Below the pieces are notes generated by a model. That model had not been told where the DNA came from. It did no database searches and saw only the letters and a list, made by a program, of their open reading frames with translations. A stretch of 33,290 nt of DNA from Anaerolineae bacterium (GTDB lineage Bacteria > Chloroflexota > Anaerolineae > J102): positions 1 to 33,290 of the forward strand of contig JALXCB010000191.1 in assembly GCA_026991225.1 (NCBI GenBank). Direction: 5' to 3'. This document shows, piece after piece, positions 6,546 to 15,781 of the stretch. A program made the translations under genes and the position numbers. Position 1 is the first letter of the stretch; each line of letters opens with the position of its first letter.

Positions 6546-9500
6546 TTACGTCACTGCCATCATATTCTCGTACGCCGCCCGAATCACCGGGTCGGGCCCG
6601 ACGCCCAATTCCCGCCGCAGCGCCTCCTCCAACTGACGATATTGCCGGGCCACGGCCGCCCGGTTGCCCAGGGCCGCGTAGCAGCGCATGGCGTCCAGAT
6701 GCACTTGCTCCTGCAAGGGGTCCAGCGCCAGCGCCTGGTTGAGCAGGCTCAGGGCGTCTTCGTAACGGCGGGTGTTCATGCGCAGCCCCGCCAGATGCCG
6801 CAACGCCTGCAAGTGCGCTTCGCGCAGACGGCGCTGTTCGGGAAAGAGCCAGTCGTAGTAGAGATTGGCCAGATAATCACCCTGATAGAGCGCCAGCGCG
6901 GTCTCGAACCAGCGTTCGGCCTCCTCGGGCCGTTGGTGCATGAGATGGCGGGCCTGGGCCAGCGCCGCGTCGAATTCATCCACGTCCACCTGAAAACGAG
7001 CCGCGTCCAGCCAGTATTCGCCCGACTGCACCAGGATGAACTTGGTGGATTCGGAGCCCGCGCGCAGGGCCTGGCGCACCCGGTAGAGCGCGGTGTGAAA
7101 GGCGCGGGGCCCCAGGCTCGCCGTTTGAGGCCAGAGGGCTTCCTGCACCCGTTCCATGGGGATGCGGTCATGGCGGAAGGTGATGAAATAGGCGAGCATA
7201 TCCCGGGCCCGGGCCGACACCCATCGCTCCTGCGACACTTCCTGGCCGTTGACGAACACCCGAAACGCGCCCAGGGTGCGAACGACCACGGCTTTGTTTT
7301 CGATGACGCGAGGCCGCGCAGACGCGTTCTTCCCCAGCCGGGCCAGCACTTCATCCACGAAGGGACTGCTGACCCCGGCCTTTTTCAGCGCCCGACACAC
7401 CACCACCGCCCGCTCGCCCTGATCCAGATAGAGCTGCACCGCGTTGGTGGGCTCCACCAGCGCCAGCGAACGCCGGGCGTAGTCGACGCCCTTCTCCCGA
7501 TCTCCTCGCTTGAGGGCAATGTAGGCCAGCCCGAAATAGACCATGGCCAGGGGCAGACGGAACCGCCGTCGTTCGCCCACCTCCAGCAGGTCGATGAAAA
7601 GCTGCTCTGCTTCCTCATCCCGCCCCTTCTCCAGGGAGATGTCGGCCAACACGCTACGACAGACATAGACCTCGTAGGTGTCGGGGTTGCCGGCGAAGGC
7701 CCACAACGAGCCCTCGGCCAATTGTTGAGCCTCGTCGACGCGGCCCTGACTGTAAAGATTGTAGGCCAGGTAGCCCGCGGCCATGACCTGATCGTAGGCG
7801 GCCAGGCCGAGCTGTTGCGCGATCTCCAGGGATTGGCGCAGCGCGGCCTCGGCCCGGGCGGTCTCGCCCATGCGGGTGAGGACGTTGCCGAGGATGGTGT
7901 AGGCGTTGGGCAGCAGTTCTTGCATCTCGAGCTGCTGGGCGATCTCCAGTCCTCGCTCCGCATGTTTCAGAGCCGTGTCCAGATGTCCCCAATAGAGGTA
8001 GGGGATGGCCAGGGAGGTGTGGGCGCGGGCGGCGATGGGGGAGAGCTCATCGGGCAGGATTTGCAGGGCTTCGGTGGCGTAGCGCACGGTGGATTGAGGG
8101 TCGCCGTGCCACCAGGCGATCTGTCCCAGCGAGCCGAGGATATTGGCCAGGGTGATGAGGGAGATGGCTCCGCCCGCCAGCCGGGCTTCGGCCAGGGCCT
8201 GCTCCGCCAGCGCCCGGCCCTGATCCATGCCCGTGAGAAAGCCGGTGCTTTTGGCCAGGGCGATGAGGGCACGCGCCCGGTCTTCGTGGGCGTCTTTGGG
8301 AGCATGGATCAGCGCCTGGGTGACTAGCGTCTGGGCCTGACGATAGTGGCCCTGCGACCGGGCCAGCTCGCCCAACCGCACCAGCGCGCGAGAGAGCCAC
8401 ACCGCATCGCCCGCGGCCTCGAACGCGGCTCGGGCTTGCTGGTAGCGACGGTCGGCCTCGCCCGCGTAGCCCAAGCGCCGCAGCGCGTCCCCATGATAGA
8501 GTAGCAGTTGCGGATGCCGGGCCAGCACGGGCTCGGGCAGGCGGGCGAGGTGGCGTTGCAGCATGACCACGCGACCATGTTCGATATAATCGGGCGCGAA
8601 GCGCAGCAGCATTTGGGCTGCATCATCCGCGGCTTCGCCCGCCAGATAGTGCTGCGCGGCCATCTCGAATTGCCCTTGCGATTCGTAGTAGCGCCCCGCG
8701 GCCCGCTGGGCCTGCTGGAAAAGATCGGGATGATCGCGGCGCAGCGCGTCCAGCAGGAATTCCCGAAAGAGCTGGTGATAGCGATACCAGCGATGGGCCT
8801 CATCCAGGCTGCTGACGAACAGGTTCTTCCGCTCCAGCTCGGCCAGCATGGCCTGAGGGTGTTCGATGCCGGGCAGGGCCGCGCACGCGGCCGCGTCCAT
8901 CTGATTGAGCACCGAGGTGACCAGGAGAAAGCGTTGGGTGGCCGGGGGCTGACGTTGAAACGCCTCGCTGATCAGATAATCGAACAGGTAGCGATGGGAG
9001 CCCTGGATGCCCTCGATGAGACGGCTACGGCTCTCGGGATTGCGTCCCGCCAGCGCGGCCAGCACCAGTTGCAGCCCCGCGGCCCATCCCTCGGTCTTGT
9101 CCTCCAGCGCCCGGATATCCTCGGGCGTGGCCTCGGGCAGGCGGGTGCGCACCCATGCCCGCACCTCTTCCTCCGAAAAACGCAGGTCTTCCGCCCGGAA
9201 TTCCGCCAGCAGACCCCGCGCCCGCAATCGGGCCAGGGGCAGGGGCGGGTCTGCGCGGGTGGAGATGATCAGGGTGAGGCCCGGCGGCGCATTCTCCAGC
9301 AGCAGGATTAGCAGCTCGTGCACCGCGGGATTCGCGATCTCGTGATAATCCTCCAGCACCACCAGCCACGACCGCTCCACCTGCTCCAGCAGCTCGTTGA
9401 TGAGCACCGTCAGCACCCGCCTGGGCGTGATGCTGAGGTCGGCCTCCATGTTGCTGAGCAGAGCCAGCGCGGCCCGGCCCATGCGGGCGCACGCCTCGCT

Positions 9501-9785
9501 GTCGGGCGCGTTGCGGGTGTGGCGCAGGCTCTCGATGAAGGCGGAGAGGAAGACGACCGGGTCGCTATCCCCGGCGTCGAGCTGACACCAGGCCAGAGGC
9601 TGGTCGGTGGCCTCGGCCAGTTGCGCCAGCAGGGTGGTCTTGCCATAGCCGGGGGGCGTGGAGATGAGCGCGAGGCGGCGATGCAGGGCGCGCTCCAGCC
9701 GGGCCAGCAGCTCGGGCCGGGACACCACGTCAGCGCCGCTGCGGGGGATGAGGAATTTGGTGCGAGGAAGCACAGAATAGATCAT
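6546..9785 (-). CDS. MalT-like ATPase regulator with C-terminal BTAD (SARP-type) domain
   Basis: This 1079-residue STAND-type transcriptional regulator starts at ATG 9785 (MIYSVLPRTKFLIPR). An ATG 60 bp upstream would place the -10 box inside the gene. Domains in order: an NTPase with Walker A STPPGYGKTT at about 42-51 and a Walker B-like LVVLEDYHE; winged-helix and TPR-like repeats from about 350 to 820; a winged-helix DNA-binding segment (LGAFRVFVNGQEV..., about 835-915); and a bacterial transcriptional activator domain to the end. There is no LuxR HTH. The family couples ligand or protein binding to activation. It is divergent from the ABC importer at 10135, so it probably controls that operon. 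The inducer is unknown. Confidence 0.88.
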   Translation of the reverse strand: MIYSVLPRTKFLIPRSGADVVSRPELLARLERALHRRLALISTPPGYGKTTLLAQLAEATDQPLAWCQLDAGDSDPVVFLSAFIESLRHTRNAPDSEACARMGRAALALLSNMEADLSITPRRVLTVLINELLEQVERSWLVVLEDYHEIANPAVHELLILLLENAPPGLTLIISTRADPPLPLARLRARGLLAEFRAEDLRFSEEEVRAWVRTRLPEATPEDIRALEDKTEGWAAGLQLVLAALAGRNPESRSRLIEGIQGSHRYLFDYLISEAFQRQPPATQRFLLVTSVLNQMDAAACAALPGIEHPQAMLAELERKNLFVSSLDEAHRWYRYHQLFREFLLDALRRDHPDLFQQAQRAAGRYYESQGQFEMAAQHYLAGEAADDAAQMLLRFAPDYIEHGRVVMLQRHLARLPEPVLARHPQLLLYHGDALRRLGYAGEADRRYQQARAAFEAAGDAVWLSRALVRLGELARSQGHYRQAQTLVTQALIHAPKDAHEDRARALIALAKSTGFLTGMDQGRALAEQALAEARLAGGAISLITLANILGSLGQIAWWHGDPQSTVRYATEALQILPDELSPIAARAHTSLAIPYLYWGHLDTALKHAERGLEIAQQLEMQELLPNAYTILGNVLTRMGETARAEAALRQSLEIAQQLGLAAYDQVMAAGYLAYNLYSQGRVDEAQQLAEGSLWAFAGNPDTYEVYVCRSVLADISLEKGRDEEAEQLFIDLLEVGERRRFRLPLAMVYFGLAYIALKRGDREKGVDYARRSLALVEPTNAVQLYLDQGERAVVVCRALKKAGVSSPFVDEVLARLGKNASARPRVIENKAVVVRTLGAFRVFVNGQEVSQERWVSARARDMLAYFITFRHDRIPMERVQEALWPQTASLGPRAFHTALYRVRQALRAGSESTKFILVQSGEYWLDAARFQVDVDEFDAALAQARHLMHQRPEEAERWFETALALYQGDYLANLYYDWLFPEQRRLREAHLQALRHLAGLRMNTRRYEDALSLLNQALALDPLQEQVHLDAMRCYAALGNRAAVARQYRQLEEALRRELGVGPDPVIRAAYENMMAVT

Positions 9786-9791
9786 AGAAGG

Positions 9792-9797
9792 ATTATA
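9792..9797 (-). promoter_or_regulatory. -10 box of the regulator (probably leaderless)
   Basis: On the minus strand a perfect TATAAT ends 6 nt before ATG 9785. Transcription would start at or next to the A of ATG. No good -35 is seen and no Shine-Dalgarno precedes the start. Confidence 0.6.
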
Positions 9798-9860
9798 GCA
9801 TGTTGTTAGACGTAGACACTCTTTATCAGAGGAACGTCGAGCCAAGGCTGAGTGAATCTG

Positions 9861-9951
9861 TCACCAATGTGATGCGTGATGCGTAATCCGTGAGATCGTT
9901 ACGCATCACGCATTACGTATCAGGAACTCGGCTTCCCGCGCTGCGTCAGCA
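9861..9951 (+). repeat. Dispersed repeat family E, copy E2 (short)
   Basis: The core hairpin of GTGATGCG/GCGTAATCCGTGAG words (about 9869-9918) matches E1 and E4. A CGGCTTCCCGCGC tail follows at about 9929. The upstream flank shared by E1 and E4 is missing. It lies in the divergent regulator-transporter gap. Confidence 0.65.
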
Positions 9952-9997
9952 TGTCAAGTTTTCATCAGGACTTACGATCATGCCGCATACGGTGGAT

Positions 9998-10032
9998 TTC
10001 GCGACAATCTCGCGAACATCATTTGTTATACT
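9998..10032 (+). promoter_or_regulatory. Candidate operator and promoter of the ABC importer
   Basis: A perfect inverted repeat TTCGCGA-N5-TCGCGAA (9998-10016) lies 10 bp upstream of a TATACT -10-like hexamer (10027-10032). It is about 100 bp before the lipoprotein gene. The inverted repeat would overlap the -35 region, as a regulator site might. The -35 itself is poor. Confidence 0.4.
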
Positions 10033-10134
10033 GATTCCATCGCCATCCATCTCGACGCGCGCGAAATTCTATCATCGTCCCTTATTCGCTCATCGTCCCT
10101 CCATCCACCCGCTTTTCTTTCCAGGAGAAGACCC

Positions 10135-11859
10135 ATGAGACGCTATCTGATTCCGATTACCATGCTCCTGCTGCTGGCGCTGGTGCTGGGGGCCTGCGGC
10201 GGCAGTCAACCTGCAGCCACCCAGGCGCCCGCCGAACAGCCCGCCGCCGCCACCGCGCCCGCGGAACAGCCCACCGAAGCGCCCGCGGCCGAGCCCACCA
10301 AGGAAGCGGCCAAAGAGGAGCCGACTCAGGCGCCAACCCCCACCGAAGCGCCCAAAGAGGAAGCCACGACCGGGCCCAAAGTGCTGAAGATCGCCAATAC
10401 GGCCAACATCACCACCTGGGACCCCATCAAATCCTTCTCCACCGAGGCCGCCTACATGGCCAACATGTACGAGCAGCTTCTGCGCATCAATCCCCCCGAC
10501 GCGGACGAGAAATTCACGCCGCTGCTGGCGGAGAGCTGGGAAAAGTCGGACGACGGCACCGTGTGGACCTTTCACCTGCGCAAGGGCGTGAAGTTCCACG
10601 ACGGCGAGCCGCTCACCTCCGAGGCCGTGAAAATGTCCATCGAGGCCGCGGCCACCCGCGGGGGCGCCTCCTTCATCTGGGCTCCGCTGGACACCATCGA
10701 AACCCCGGATGATTACACCGTCGTCTTCAACCTGAAATACGCCGCGCCCCTTGACCTCATCGCCTCCTCTCTCTACGGCGCCTGGATCGTCAGCCCCAAG
10801 GCCCTGAAGGCTGCGGAAGAGAATCCTGACTACTTCGAACAGGGCGTCGAAGCGGGCACTGGCCCCTACATGCTGGAATCTTACACGCCCGACCAGGAGA
10901 TCCTGTTCACCAAATTCGACGATTATTGGGGCGGTTGGGATGACAAGAAGTTCGATAAGGTGCTGGTGCAGATCGTGCCCGAGGCCGTGACCCAACAGCA
11001 GATGCTGGAAGGCGGCGAGGTGGACCTGGTCACCCGCATTCCTCAGGAGAATTACGATGCGTTCCGGGAGAATCCCGATTACCAGGTGCTGACCGAGCCC
11101 TCCTTCTTCAACTACGTGGGCTTCTTCAACACCCTGCGCCCGCCCCTGGACAACGTGAAAGTGCGTCAGGCCCTCTCCTACGCCACGCCCTATCAGGACA
11201 TCATCGATATTGGGGCCAAGGGGCTGGGAACTCAGAGCCGCGGGCCTGTGCCCAAGGGCGTCTGGCCCTGGTCGGAGAAAGTGAAACAATACACTTATGA
11301 CATGGATAAAGCCAGACAACTCATGGCCGATGCTGGCTATCCTGACGGCGGCTTCAAGCTGGTGCTGACCTACGCGGCCGAAAACGCGACCGAGGAAGCC
11401 TTCGCACCTTTACTGAAGGACGCCTGGGGCGAGCTGGGCGTGGACGTGGAGCTGAAACCGATGCTCTTCAACCAGCAGTGGGAATGGGCGAAATCGGATC
11501 CGCCCAACGCGCAAGACGTGTTCCTGCTGCTCTACTGGCCCACCTACAGCGACGCGGGCGCGGACAACCTCTGGTCCATGTTCCACAGCAGCGAAAAGCC
11601 CTTCTTCAACCTGAGTTACTGGAAGAACGAGAAGTTCGACCAGCTTGTGGATGACGCCATCGCCAAGACGGTGACCGACCCCGAGACCGCACAGCAGGAA
11701 TACATCGAAGCCATGAATCTGCTGGTGGATGAAGCGCCTGGCCTGTTCTTCTTCGACACCATGGCCATCTTCATCATCCCCAACTACATCAAAGGCTTCC
11801 AGTACAACCTGAACTACCCCTTCGTCCAGTACTTCTTCTACGACCTCTACACCGAGTAA
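10135..11859 (+). CDS. Peptide-type ABC importer substrate-binding lipoprotein (SBP family 5)
   Basis: This 574-residue extracytoplasmic receptor captures a substrate such as a di/oligopeptide for import. The signal peptide ends in lipobox LGAC with C21 as the lipidated residue. A linker of about 60 residues rich in Ala, Pro, Thr and Glu (22-80) is typical of Chloroflexota lipoproteins. The family 5 binding fold follows, with LLAESWEKSDDGTVWTFHL and KGVKFHDGEPLTSE (about residues 136-170). GGAGA precedes ATG 10135. It is first in an operon with two permeases and two ATPases. The ligand cannot be told from sequence; peptides, nickel, sugars and opines are all known in this family. Confidence 0.93.
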   Translation: MRRYLIPITMLLLLALVLGACGGSQPAATQAPAEQPAAATAPAEQPTEAPAAEPTKEAAKEEPTQAPTPTEAPKEEATTGPKVLKIANTANITTWDPIKSFSTEAAYMANMYEQLLRINPPDADEKFTPLLAESWEKSDDGTVWTFHLRKGVKFHDGEPLTSEAVKMSIEAAATRGGASFIWAPLDTIETPDDYTVVFNLKYAAPLDLIASSLYGAWIVSPKALKAAEENPDYFEQGVEAGTGPYMLESYTPDQEILFTKFDDYWGGWDDKKFDKVLVQIVPEAVTQQQMLEGGEVDLVTRIPQENYDAFRENPDYQVLTEPSFFNYVGFFNTLRPPLDNVKVRQALSYATPYQDIIDIGAKGLGTQSRGPVPKGVWPWSEKVKQYTYDMDKARQLMADAGYPDGGFKLVLTYAAENATEEAFAPLLKDAWGELGVDVELKPMLFNQQWEWAKSDPPNAQDVFLLLYWPTYSDAGADNLWSMFHSSEKPFFNLSYWKNEKFDQLVDDAIAKTVTDPETAQQEYIEAMNLLVDEAPGLFFFDTMAIFIIPNYIKGFQYNLNYPFVQYFFYDLYTE

Positions 11860-11880
11860 ACCGGCCGGACGCGATTCGAA

Positions 11881-11923
11881 CCTCCCGGAGGTGGTAGATC
11901 ACTTTGCATCCACCTCCGGGAGG
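11881..11923 (+). promoter_or_regulatory. Intercistronic hairpin after the binding-protein gene
   Basis: A perfect 14-bp stem (11881-11894 with 11910-11923) has a 15-nt loop and no T-tract. Such hairpins after binding-protein genes usually protect the upstream mRNA, giving more receptor than permease. The stem core also occurs inside element C2 at 21859-21924. Confidence 0.6.
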
Positions 11924-11943
11924 TCTAAACACAACTGTTTCCC

Positions 11944-12966
11944 ATGCAGAAGCTCGAGTACGTCATCCGGCGGATCGCCACCTCATTGCTGGTGCTGGTA
12001 GGGGTGACCATCATCACCTTTACCCTGGCCCGCGTCGTGCCCTCGAACCCCGCCGCGCTCTACATCGGGCCTAAGGCCCGGCCCGCGGATATCGAACGGG
12101 TGAGGAAGGAGCTGGGGCTAGACAAACCGTTGGTGGTGCAGTACTTCACCTACATGAAATCCCTGGTTCATGGCGACCTGGGCACGTCCATCGGCTCCAA
12201 ACGTCCGGTGTTGCAAGAGATCACGACGCGCCTGCCCGCCACCCTGGAGCTGCTGTTCGCAGCCATGTTCTTCGCCATCCTCATCGGCATCCCCGCCGGG
12301 GTAATCAGCGCCAGCATGCAGGGAAAATGGCCCGACATCTTCGTGCGCGCCGGCTCCATCATCGGCGTCTCCATGCCCGCGTTCTGGCTGGGCCTGCTTT
12401 TGCAGATCATCTTCTTCCGACATTTAGGCTTGCTTCCCCTGGCGGGACGCATCAGCTCCGACATCCGTTTCACCGCTCCCATCGAGGATATCACCGGCTT
12501 CCATCTCATCGATTCCCTCATCACCGGCAACTGGGTGGCGTTCAAGGACGCGGCCCTGCACCTGGTGTTGCCCGCCATGACCCTGGCCGCCTATCCCATC
12601 GGACTCATCGCCCGCATGACCCGCGGCTCCATGCTCGAAGTGCTGGAGCAGGATTACATCCGCACCGCTCGGGCCTATGGCCTGGGTAAAACCAAGATCA
12701 CTTACGTCTACGCCCTGAAGAACGCCATCGGCCCGGCCCTGACGGTGGTGGGCCTCACCTTCGCCTTCGCACTCACCGGATCCTTTTTCGTGGAGGTCGT
12801 GTTCAACTGGCCCGGCCTGGGCCAGTTCACCGTGCGGGCGTTGCTCAATGTGGATTATCCCGCCATCATGGGCGTGACCCTGCTGGGCGCCATCGGCTAC
12901 GTCTCCATCAATCTGCTGGTGGACCTGGTGCAGGCGTGGATTGATCCCCGCATCAGTTTGCAATGA
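11944..12966 (+). CDS. ABC importer permease, DppB/OppB type
   Basis: This 340-residue inner-membrane subunit has an N-terminal transmembrane helix (IATSLLVLVGVTIITFTLARV) and about five more helices. The cytoplasmic EAA loop contacting the ATPases is TARAYGLGKTKITYVYALKNAIGPAL, written here in parts: TARAYGLGKTKI then NAIGPAL (about residues 240-262). The C-terminal FFVEVVFNWPGLGQFTVRAL segment is characteristic of DppB-like permeases. It starts 84 bp after the binding-protein gene, beyond the 11881-11923 hairpin. The next operon gene is 706 bp away because of mobile-element insertions, so the operon may be interrupted. Confidence 0.93.
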   Translation: MQKLEYVIRRIATSLLVLVGVTIITFTLARVVPSNPAALYIGPKARPADIERVRKELGLDKPLVVQYFTYMKSLVHGDLGTSIGSKRPVLQEITTRLPATLELLFAAMFFAILIGIPAGVISASMQGKWPDIFVRAGSIIGVSMPAFWLGLLLQIIFFRHLGLLPLAGRISSDIRFTAPIEDITGFHLIDSLITGNWVAFKDAALHLVLPAMTLAAYPIGLIARMTRGSMLEVLEQDYIRTARAYGLGKTKITYVYALKNAIGPALTVVGLTFAFALTGSFFVEVVFNWPGLGQFTVRALLNVDYPAIMGVTLLGAIGYVSINLLVDLVQAWIDPRISLQ

Positions 12967-12977
12967 CCTGATATTTC

Positions 12978-13440
12978 GTAACTGAACTGAAAACAAATTG
13001 AAACCAAGGCTTTTGGTTCGCGTTGGATCATCCATGAAAGGCGATTCGCTGGCCGCGCCGCCGCCCGCAGGTGAACCTGCGGGCTAAAAACGACGCCCCA
13101 TAAATGGGGCTACGGCGCATGTCGCGTGTCGCGGGAAGCCGGGTTCACCCGGCGTTGTTTCGTAGCCCGGAGCTTCAGCTCCGGGTGGCCGAGGCCGAAA
13201 ACACCTGATTTCAAAATGCGTTTAGTTTACTAACGTAGCAAGGTCGAAAACCACGAAGACACGACGACACGAAGGCACGAAGGGGAAAAGTGGCAGGTGG
13301 CAGGTAGCAAGTGGCAGGTGAGAAACGTCGCTGCTAGAAGAACTTGCCACTTGCGACCTGCAAACCTGCATCGTCTTCGTCCCTTCGAGCCTTCGTGGCA
13401 AGGCATTTTCGATGCCGAACCAGGCCACCTTAGCAGTTAC
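12978..13440 (+). mobile_element. Family B element B5, interrupted by A2
   Basis: The left TIR begins GTAACT at 12978 and is split by A2 (12985-13227). It resumes at TACTAACG (13228). The right TIR ACCTTAGCAGTTAC ends at 13440. Internal words (GGCAGGTAGCAAGTGGC, CACGAAGGCACGAAGG) match B8 in inverse orientation. It carries the uninterrupted version of the D1 target, with CCTGCATCG at 13365-13373. Confidence 0.7.
12985..13227 (+). mobile_element. MITE-like element family A, copy A2 (243 bp)
   Basis: Left end AACTGAAAAC and right end GCGTTTAGTT, flanked by TG (12983-12984, probably a mutated TA) and TA (13228-13229). The same four hairpins as A1 and A6 are present. It is inserted in the left TIR of B5. 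Confidence 0.85.
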
Positions 13441-13476
13441 GATTTCACCACGGAGCCACGGAGCGCACAGAGAAAT

Positions 13477-13632
13477 TTATGGCGCCACGTTCGCCAACGC
13501 TTCACGGGCCGCCTGCCGCACCTCGATCGGCACAAAGCATGAGGCTGGGTAGAGATACCCATCTTGTTCATCGATATCCTCATCGATGATGCGCATGAGA
13601 CCGTGCCGTTCAGCTTCCTCGTCAGAAAGACG
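13477..13632 (-). pseudogene. 5'-truncated remnant of a small YLYP-type conserved protein
   Basis: The minus-strand frame encodes a sensible tail of about 51 residues: RLSDEEAERHGLMRIIDED, then DGYLYPASCFVPIEVRQAA, ending ALANVAP. It resembles, from memory, small (about 65-75 aa) proteins of Chloroflexota and cyanobacteria with the pattern HGLLRVIDESGEDYLYP...FVPIELPQ. The expected N-terminal half is absent. Upstream the frame runs straight into the ACTGATTACTG repeat at 13634-13662 and then into the opposite-strand permease gene. An internal Met at 13596 would give only 39 residues. I call it a decayed fragment. Family recall is unverified. Confidence 0.45.
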
Positions 13633-13633
13633 C

Positions 13634-13662
13634 TGATTACTGATCACTGAACACTGATTACT
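13634..13662. repeat. ACTGATTACTG word repeat, copy 1
   Basis: Reiterated, partly self-complementary words TGATTACTGATCACTG and AACACTGATTACT lie just upstream of the 13673 permease start. The same words recur at 17380-17412. Confidence 0.65.
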
Positions 13663-13672
13663 ATAACCAACC

Positions 13673-14584
13673 GTGTCCGCCTCCCTTCCCGCCATCAACG
13701 AACCGTCCCCGCCCGACAGCGATCCCCTCGCGCCAGTCAGCACGTGGCGCCATGTCTGGCATGTGATCCGGCATGACGTCCTGGCCATGGTCGGCGTGGC
13801 CATCATCATCCTGTTCCTGATCATGGCCCTGTTCGCGCCCTACATCGCCCCCTATCCCGAACAGGGCGCGGGGAAAACCAGTCCCAAGACGACGATGCTG
13901 CCGCCCTCCTGGGAACATCCCTTCGGCACTGACCGTCTGGGCCGGGACGTGCTCAGCCGGGTGATCATGGGCAGCCGTCCGGCTTTCGCCGTGCCCATCC
14001 TGGTGGTGCTGCTGGCCGTGCTCATCGGCGCTCCCCTGGGCGCCATTGCCGGCTACAAAGGCGGGAAGACGGATGAGATCATCATGCGGATCACGGATCT
14101 GTTTCTGGCCTTTCCCTCGCTGCTGCTGGCTATGGCTATCACCGCTGCCCTGGGCCGGGGCCTGGCCAACGCGGCCATCGCCCTGGTGGTCTCGTGGTGG
14201 CCCTGGTACACCCGCATCGTGCGCGGGGTCACCGTCAGTCTGCGGGGCAGCTATTTCGTGGAAGCGGCGCAGGCCGCGGGCGTGTCCGACGCGGCCATCA
14301 TCCGCCGCCATATCCTGCCCAACACCATCACGCCCCTGCTGGTGCAGGCCACCATCGACCTGGGCACAGTCATCCTGGCCATGGGCGGCCTCGCCTTCAT
14401 CGGTCTGGGCACGCAGCCGCCCCACCCCGACTGGGGCCTCATGGTCGCCAGCGGGCGATCCTACATCCTCAACCAGTGGTGGATCTCTACCTTCCCCGGC
14501 CTGGCCATCTTCATCGTCGTGCTCGCCTTCAACCTGGTGGGCGACACCCTGCGCGACATCTTCGATCCCCGACAGCACAAATGA
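13673..14584 (+). CDS. ABC importer permease, DppC/OppC type
   Basis: This 303-residue inner-membrane subunit starts at GTG 13673 (MSASLPAINEPS). No Shine-Dalgarno is visible because the ACTGATTACTG repeat abuts the start; a TATAAC hexamer sits 5 nt upstream. The N-terminal helix (DVLAMVGVAIIILFLIMALF), the HPFGTDRLGRDVLSRV segment (about residues 82-97) and the EAA loop (EAAQAAGVSDAAIIRRHILP) are typical of DppC-like permeases. Its stop overlaps the start of the next ATPase gene by ATGA. It is separated from its partner permease by mobile elements. Confidence 0.93.
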   Translation: MSASLPAINEPSPPDSDPLAPVSTWRHVWHVIRHDVLAMVGVAIIILFLIMALFAPYIAPYPEQGAGKTSPKTTMLPPSWEHPFGTDRLGRDVLSRVIMGSRPAFAVPILVVLLAVLIGAPLGAIAGYKGGKTDEIIMRITDLFLAFPSLLLAMAITAALGRGLANAAIALVVSWWPWYTRIVRGVTVSLRGSYFVEAAQAAGVSDAAIIRRHILPNTITPLLVQATIDLGTVILAMGGLAFIGLGTQPPHPDWGLMVASGRSYILNQWWISTFPGLAIFIVVLAFNLVGDTLRDIFDPRQHK

Positions 14585-15579
14585 ACGCCCCGCTCCTCAG
14601 CATCCAGGACCTGCATCTGGTTTTCGACACGGCCCGCGGCCGTCTCGAAGCCCTGAACGGCGTCAGCTTCGACGTGCGTTCGGGCGAGATCTTCGGCGTG
14701 GTGGGCGAAACCGGCTGCGGCAAGACGGTGACCGGGCTCTCGGTGCTGCGCCTGCTGCCGCAAACGGCCACCATCACCCAGGGCCGCATCCTCTTCAAGG
14801 GCCAGAACCTGCTGGAATTGTCGGAAAAGGAGATGAGCCAGGTGCGGGGCGGGCAGATCGCCATGATCTTTCAGAACCCCGGCTCCTCGCTGAACCCCGT
14901 GTTCACCGTGGGATCGCAGATGGTCGCCATTATTCGCAAGCATTTCGGCATCGGCAAGCGCGAGGCCCGCGCCCGGGCGGAACACATGTTGCAAGCAGTA
15001 GGCCTGCCCGACGTGCAACGCATCCTCAAATCCTACCCCCATCAGCTTTCGGGCGGGATGCAGCAGCGGGTGATGATCGCCACCGCCCTCTCCTGTGAGC
15101 CCGACCTGCTCATCGCGGACGAGCCCACCACCGCGCTCGACGTCACCATCCAGGCCCAGATCCTGGCCCTGCTGCGGGATTTGCGAGACCGCCTGGGCAT
15201 TGCCATCGTGCTTATCACCCATAATCTGGGCGTGGTGGCCAAGACCTGCGACCGACTGGCCGTGCTCTATGCGGGCAGGGTGGTGGAAACCGGCCCGACC
15301 CGCGTCATCTTCAAAAACCCGCAGCATCCCTACACCCGCGGCCTGATGCGGGCCATCCCCCGCCCGGAATCCCGAGGCAAGCGCCTGGAAGCCATTCCCG
15401 GCAGCGTGCCCGGCAATCCCGGCGCCATCGTGGGTTGCGCCTTCGCACCCCGCTGCGCCCTGGCCTTCGACCGCTGTCGCGTGGAAGCGCCGCCGTTGAT
15501 CGAGGTGGGCGAAGACCATCGCTGCGCCTGTTTTCTGGCCGAGACGTCATTCCGACGACCGGAGGGAGGAGGAATCTAG
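14581..15579 (+). CDS. ABC importer ATPase, DppD/OppD type
   Basis: This 332-residue cytoplasmic ATPase starts at ATG 14581, overlapping the permease stop (ATGA), which implies translational coupling. A much longer upstream frame is an artefact inside the permease. Walker A is GETGCGKT (about residues 42-49), the signature is LSGGMQQRV and Walker B is LLIADEPT, followed by the H-loop LITHNLG. The C-terminal oligopeptide-transporter domain carries a Cys pattern ([15 protein letters not shown]), which in this subfamily may bind a metal cluster. Works with the 15911 ATPase as a heterodimer. Confidence 0.94.
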   Translation: MNAPLLSIQDLHLVFDTARGRLEALNGVSFDVRSGEIFGVVGETGCGKTVTGLSVLRLLPQTATITQGRILFKGQNLLELSEKEMSQVRGGQIAMIFQNPGSSLNPVFTVGSQMVAIIRKHFGIGKREARARAEHMLQAVGLPDVQRILKSYPHQLSGGMQQRVMIATALSCEPDLLIADEPTTALDVTIQAQILALLRDLRDRLGIAIVLITHNLGVVAKTCDRLAVLYAGRVVETGPTRVIFKNPQHPYTRGLMRAIPRPESRGKRLEAIPGSVPGNPGAIVGCAFAPRCALAFDRCRVEAPPLIEVGEDHRCACFLAETSFRRPEGGGI

Positions 15580-15651
15580 CGAAGCGCCTCACCAGACGCG
15601 AAGAAAACGAAGACGCAAGAGATTTTATCCATCCAGTGTGCAAGGTTTCCC

Positions 15652-15781
15652 AGCCGCCCGGAGCTGAAGCCTCCGGGCTACAAAGCGATGCCGGGTGAAC
15701 CCCGGCTTTCGGGCCGGCGGGCGCACAAGAGTCCCATTCACGGGGCGCTGTTTCTAGCCCGCAGGTGAACCTGCGGGCGTT
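15652..15781 (-). mobile_element. Degenerate family A fragment (A5)
   Basis: The four hairpin modules in reverse order (CCCGGAGCTGAAGCCTCCGGG, given here as CCCGGAGC...CTCCGGG, then GCCGGGTGAA, ATTCACGGGGC and CCCGCAGGTGAACCTGCGGG) match family A. Both TIRs are missing. The remainder of the 15580-15910 gap holds a TTTTATCCGTGTTCTCTCG word cluster (15825-15843) that recurs inverted near 24870-24895. No gene is seen. Confidence 0.6.

Noticed and set aside
6510-8327. 605-residue plus-strand frame opposite the regulator
   Set aside because: It is an antisense shadow of the regulator gene. The minus-strand frame has clear Walker A, winged-helix and BTAD features; the plus frame has none.
9998-10016. 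TTCGCGA inverted repeat as a firm regulator operator
   Set aside because: It is a single occurrence in the window and its half-sites are partly self-palindromic. Kept only as a low-confidence candidate.
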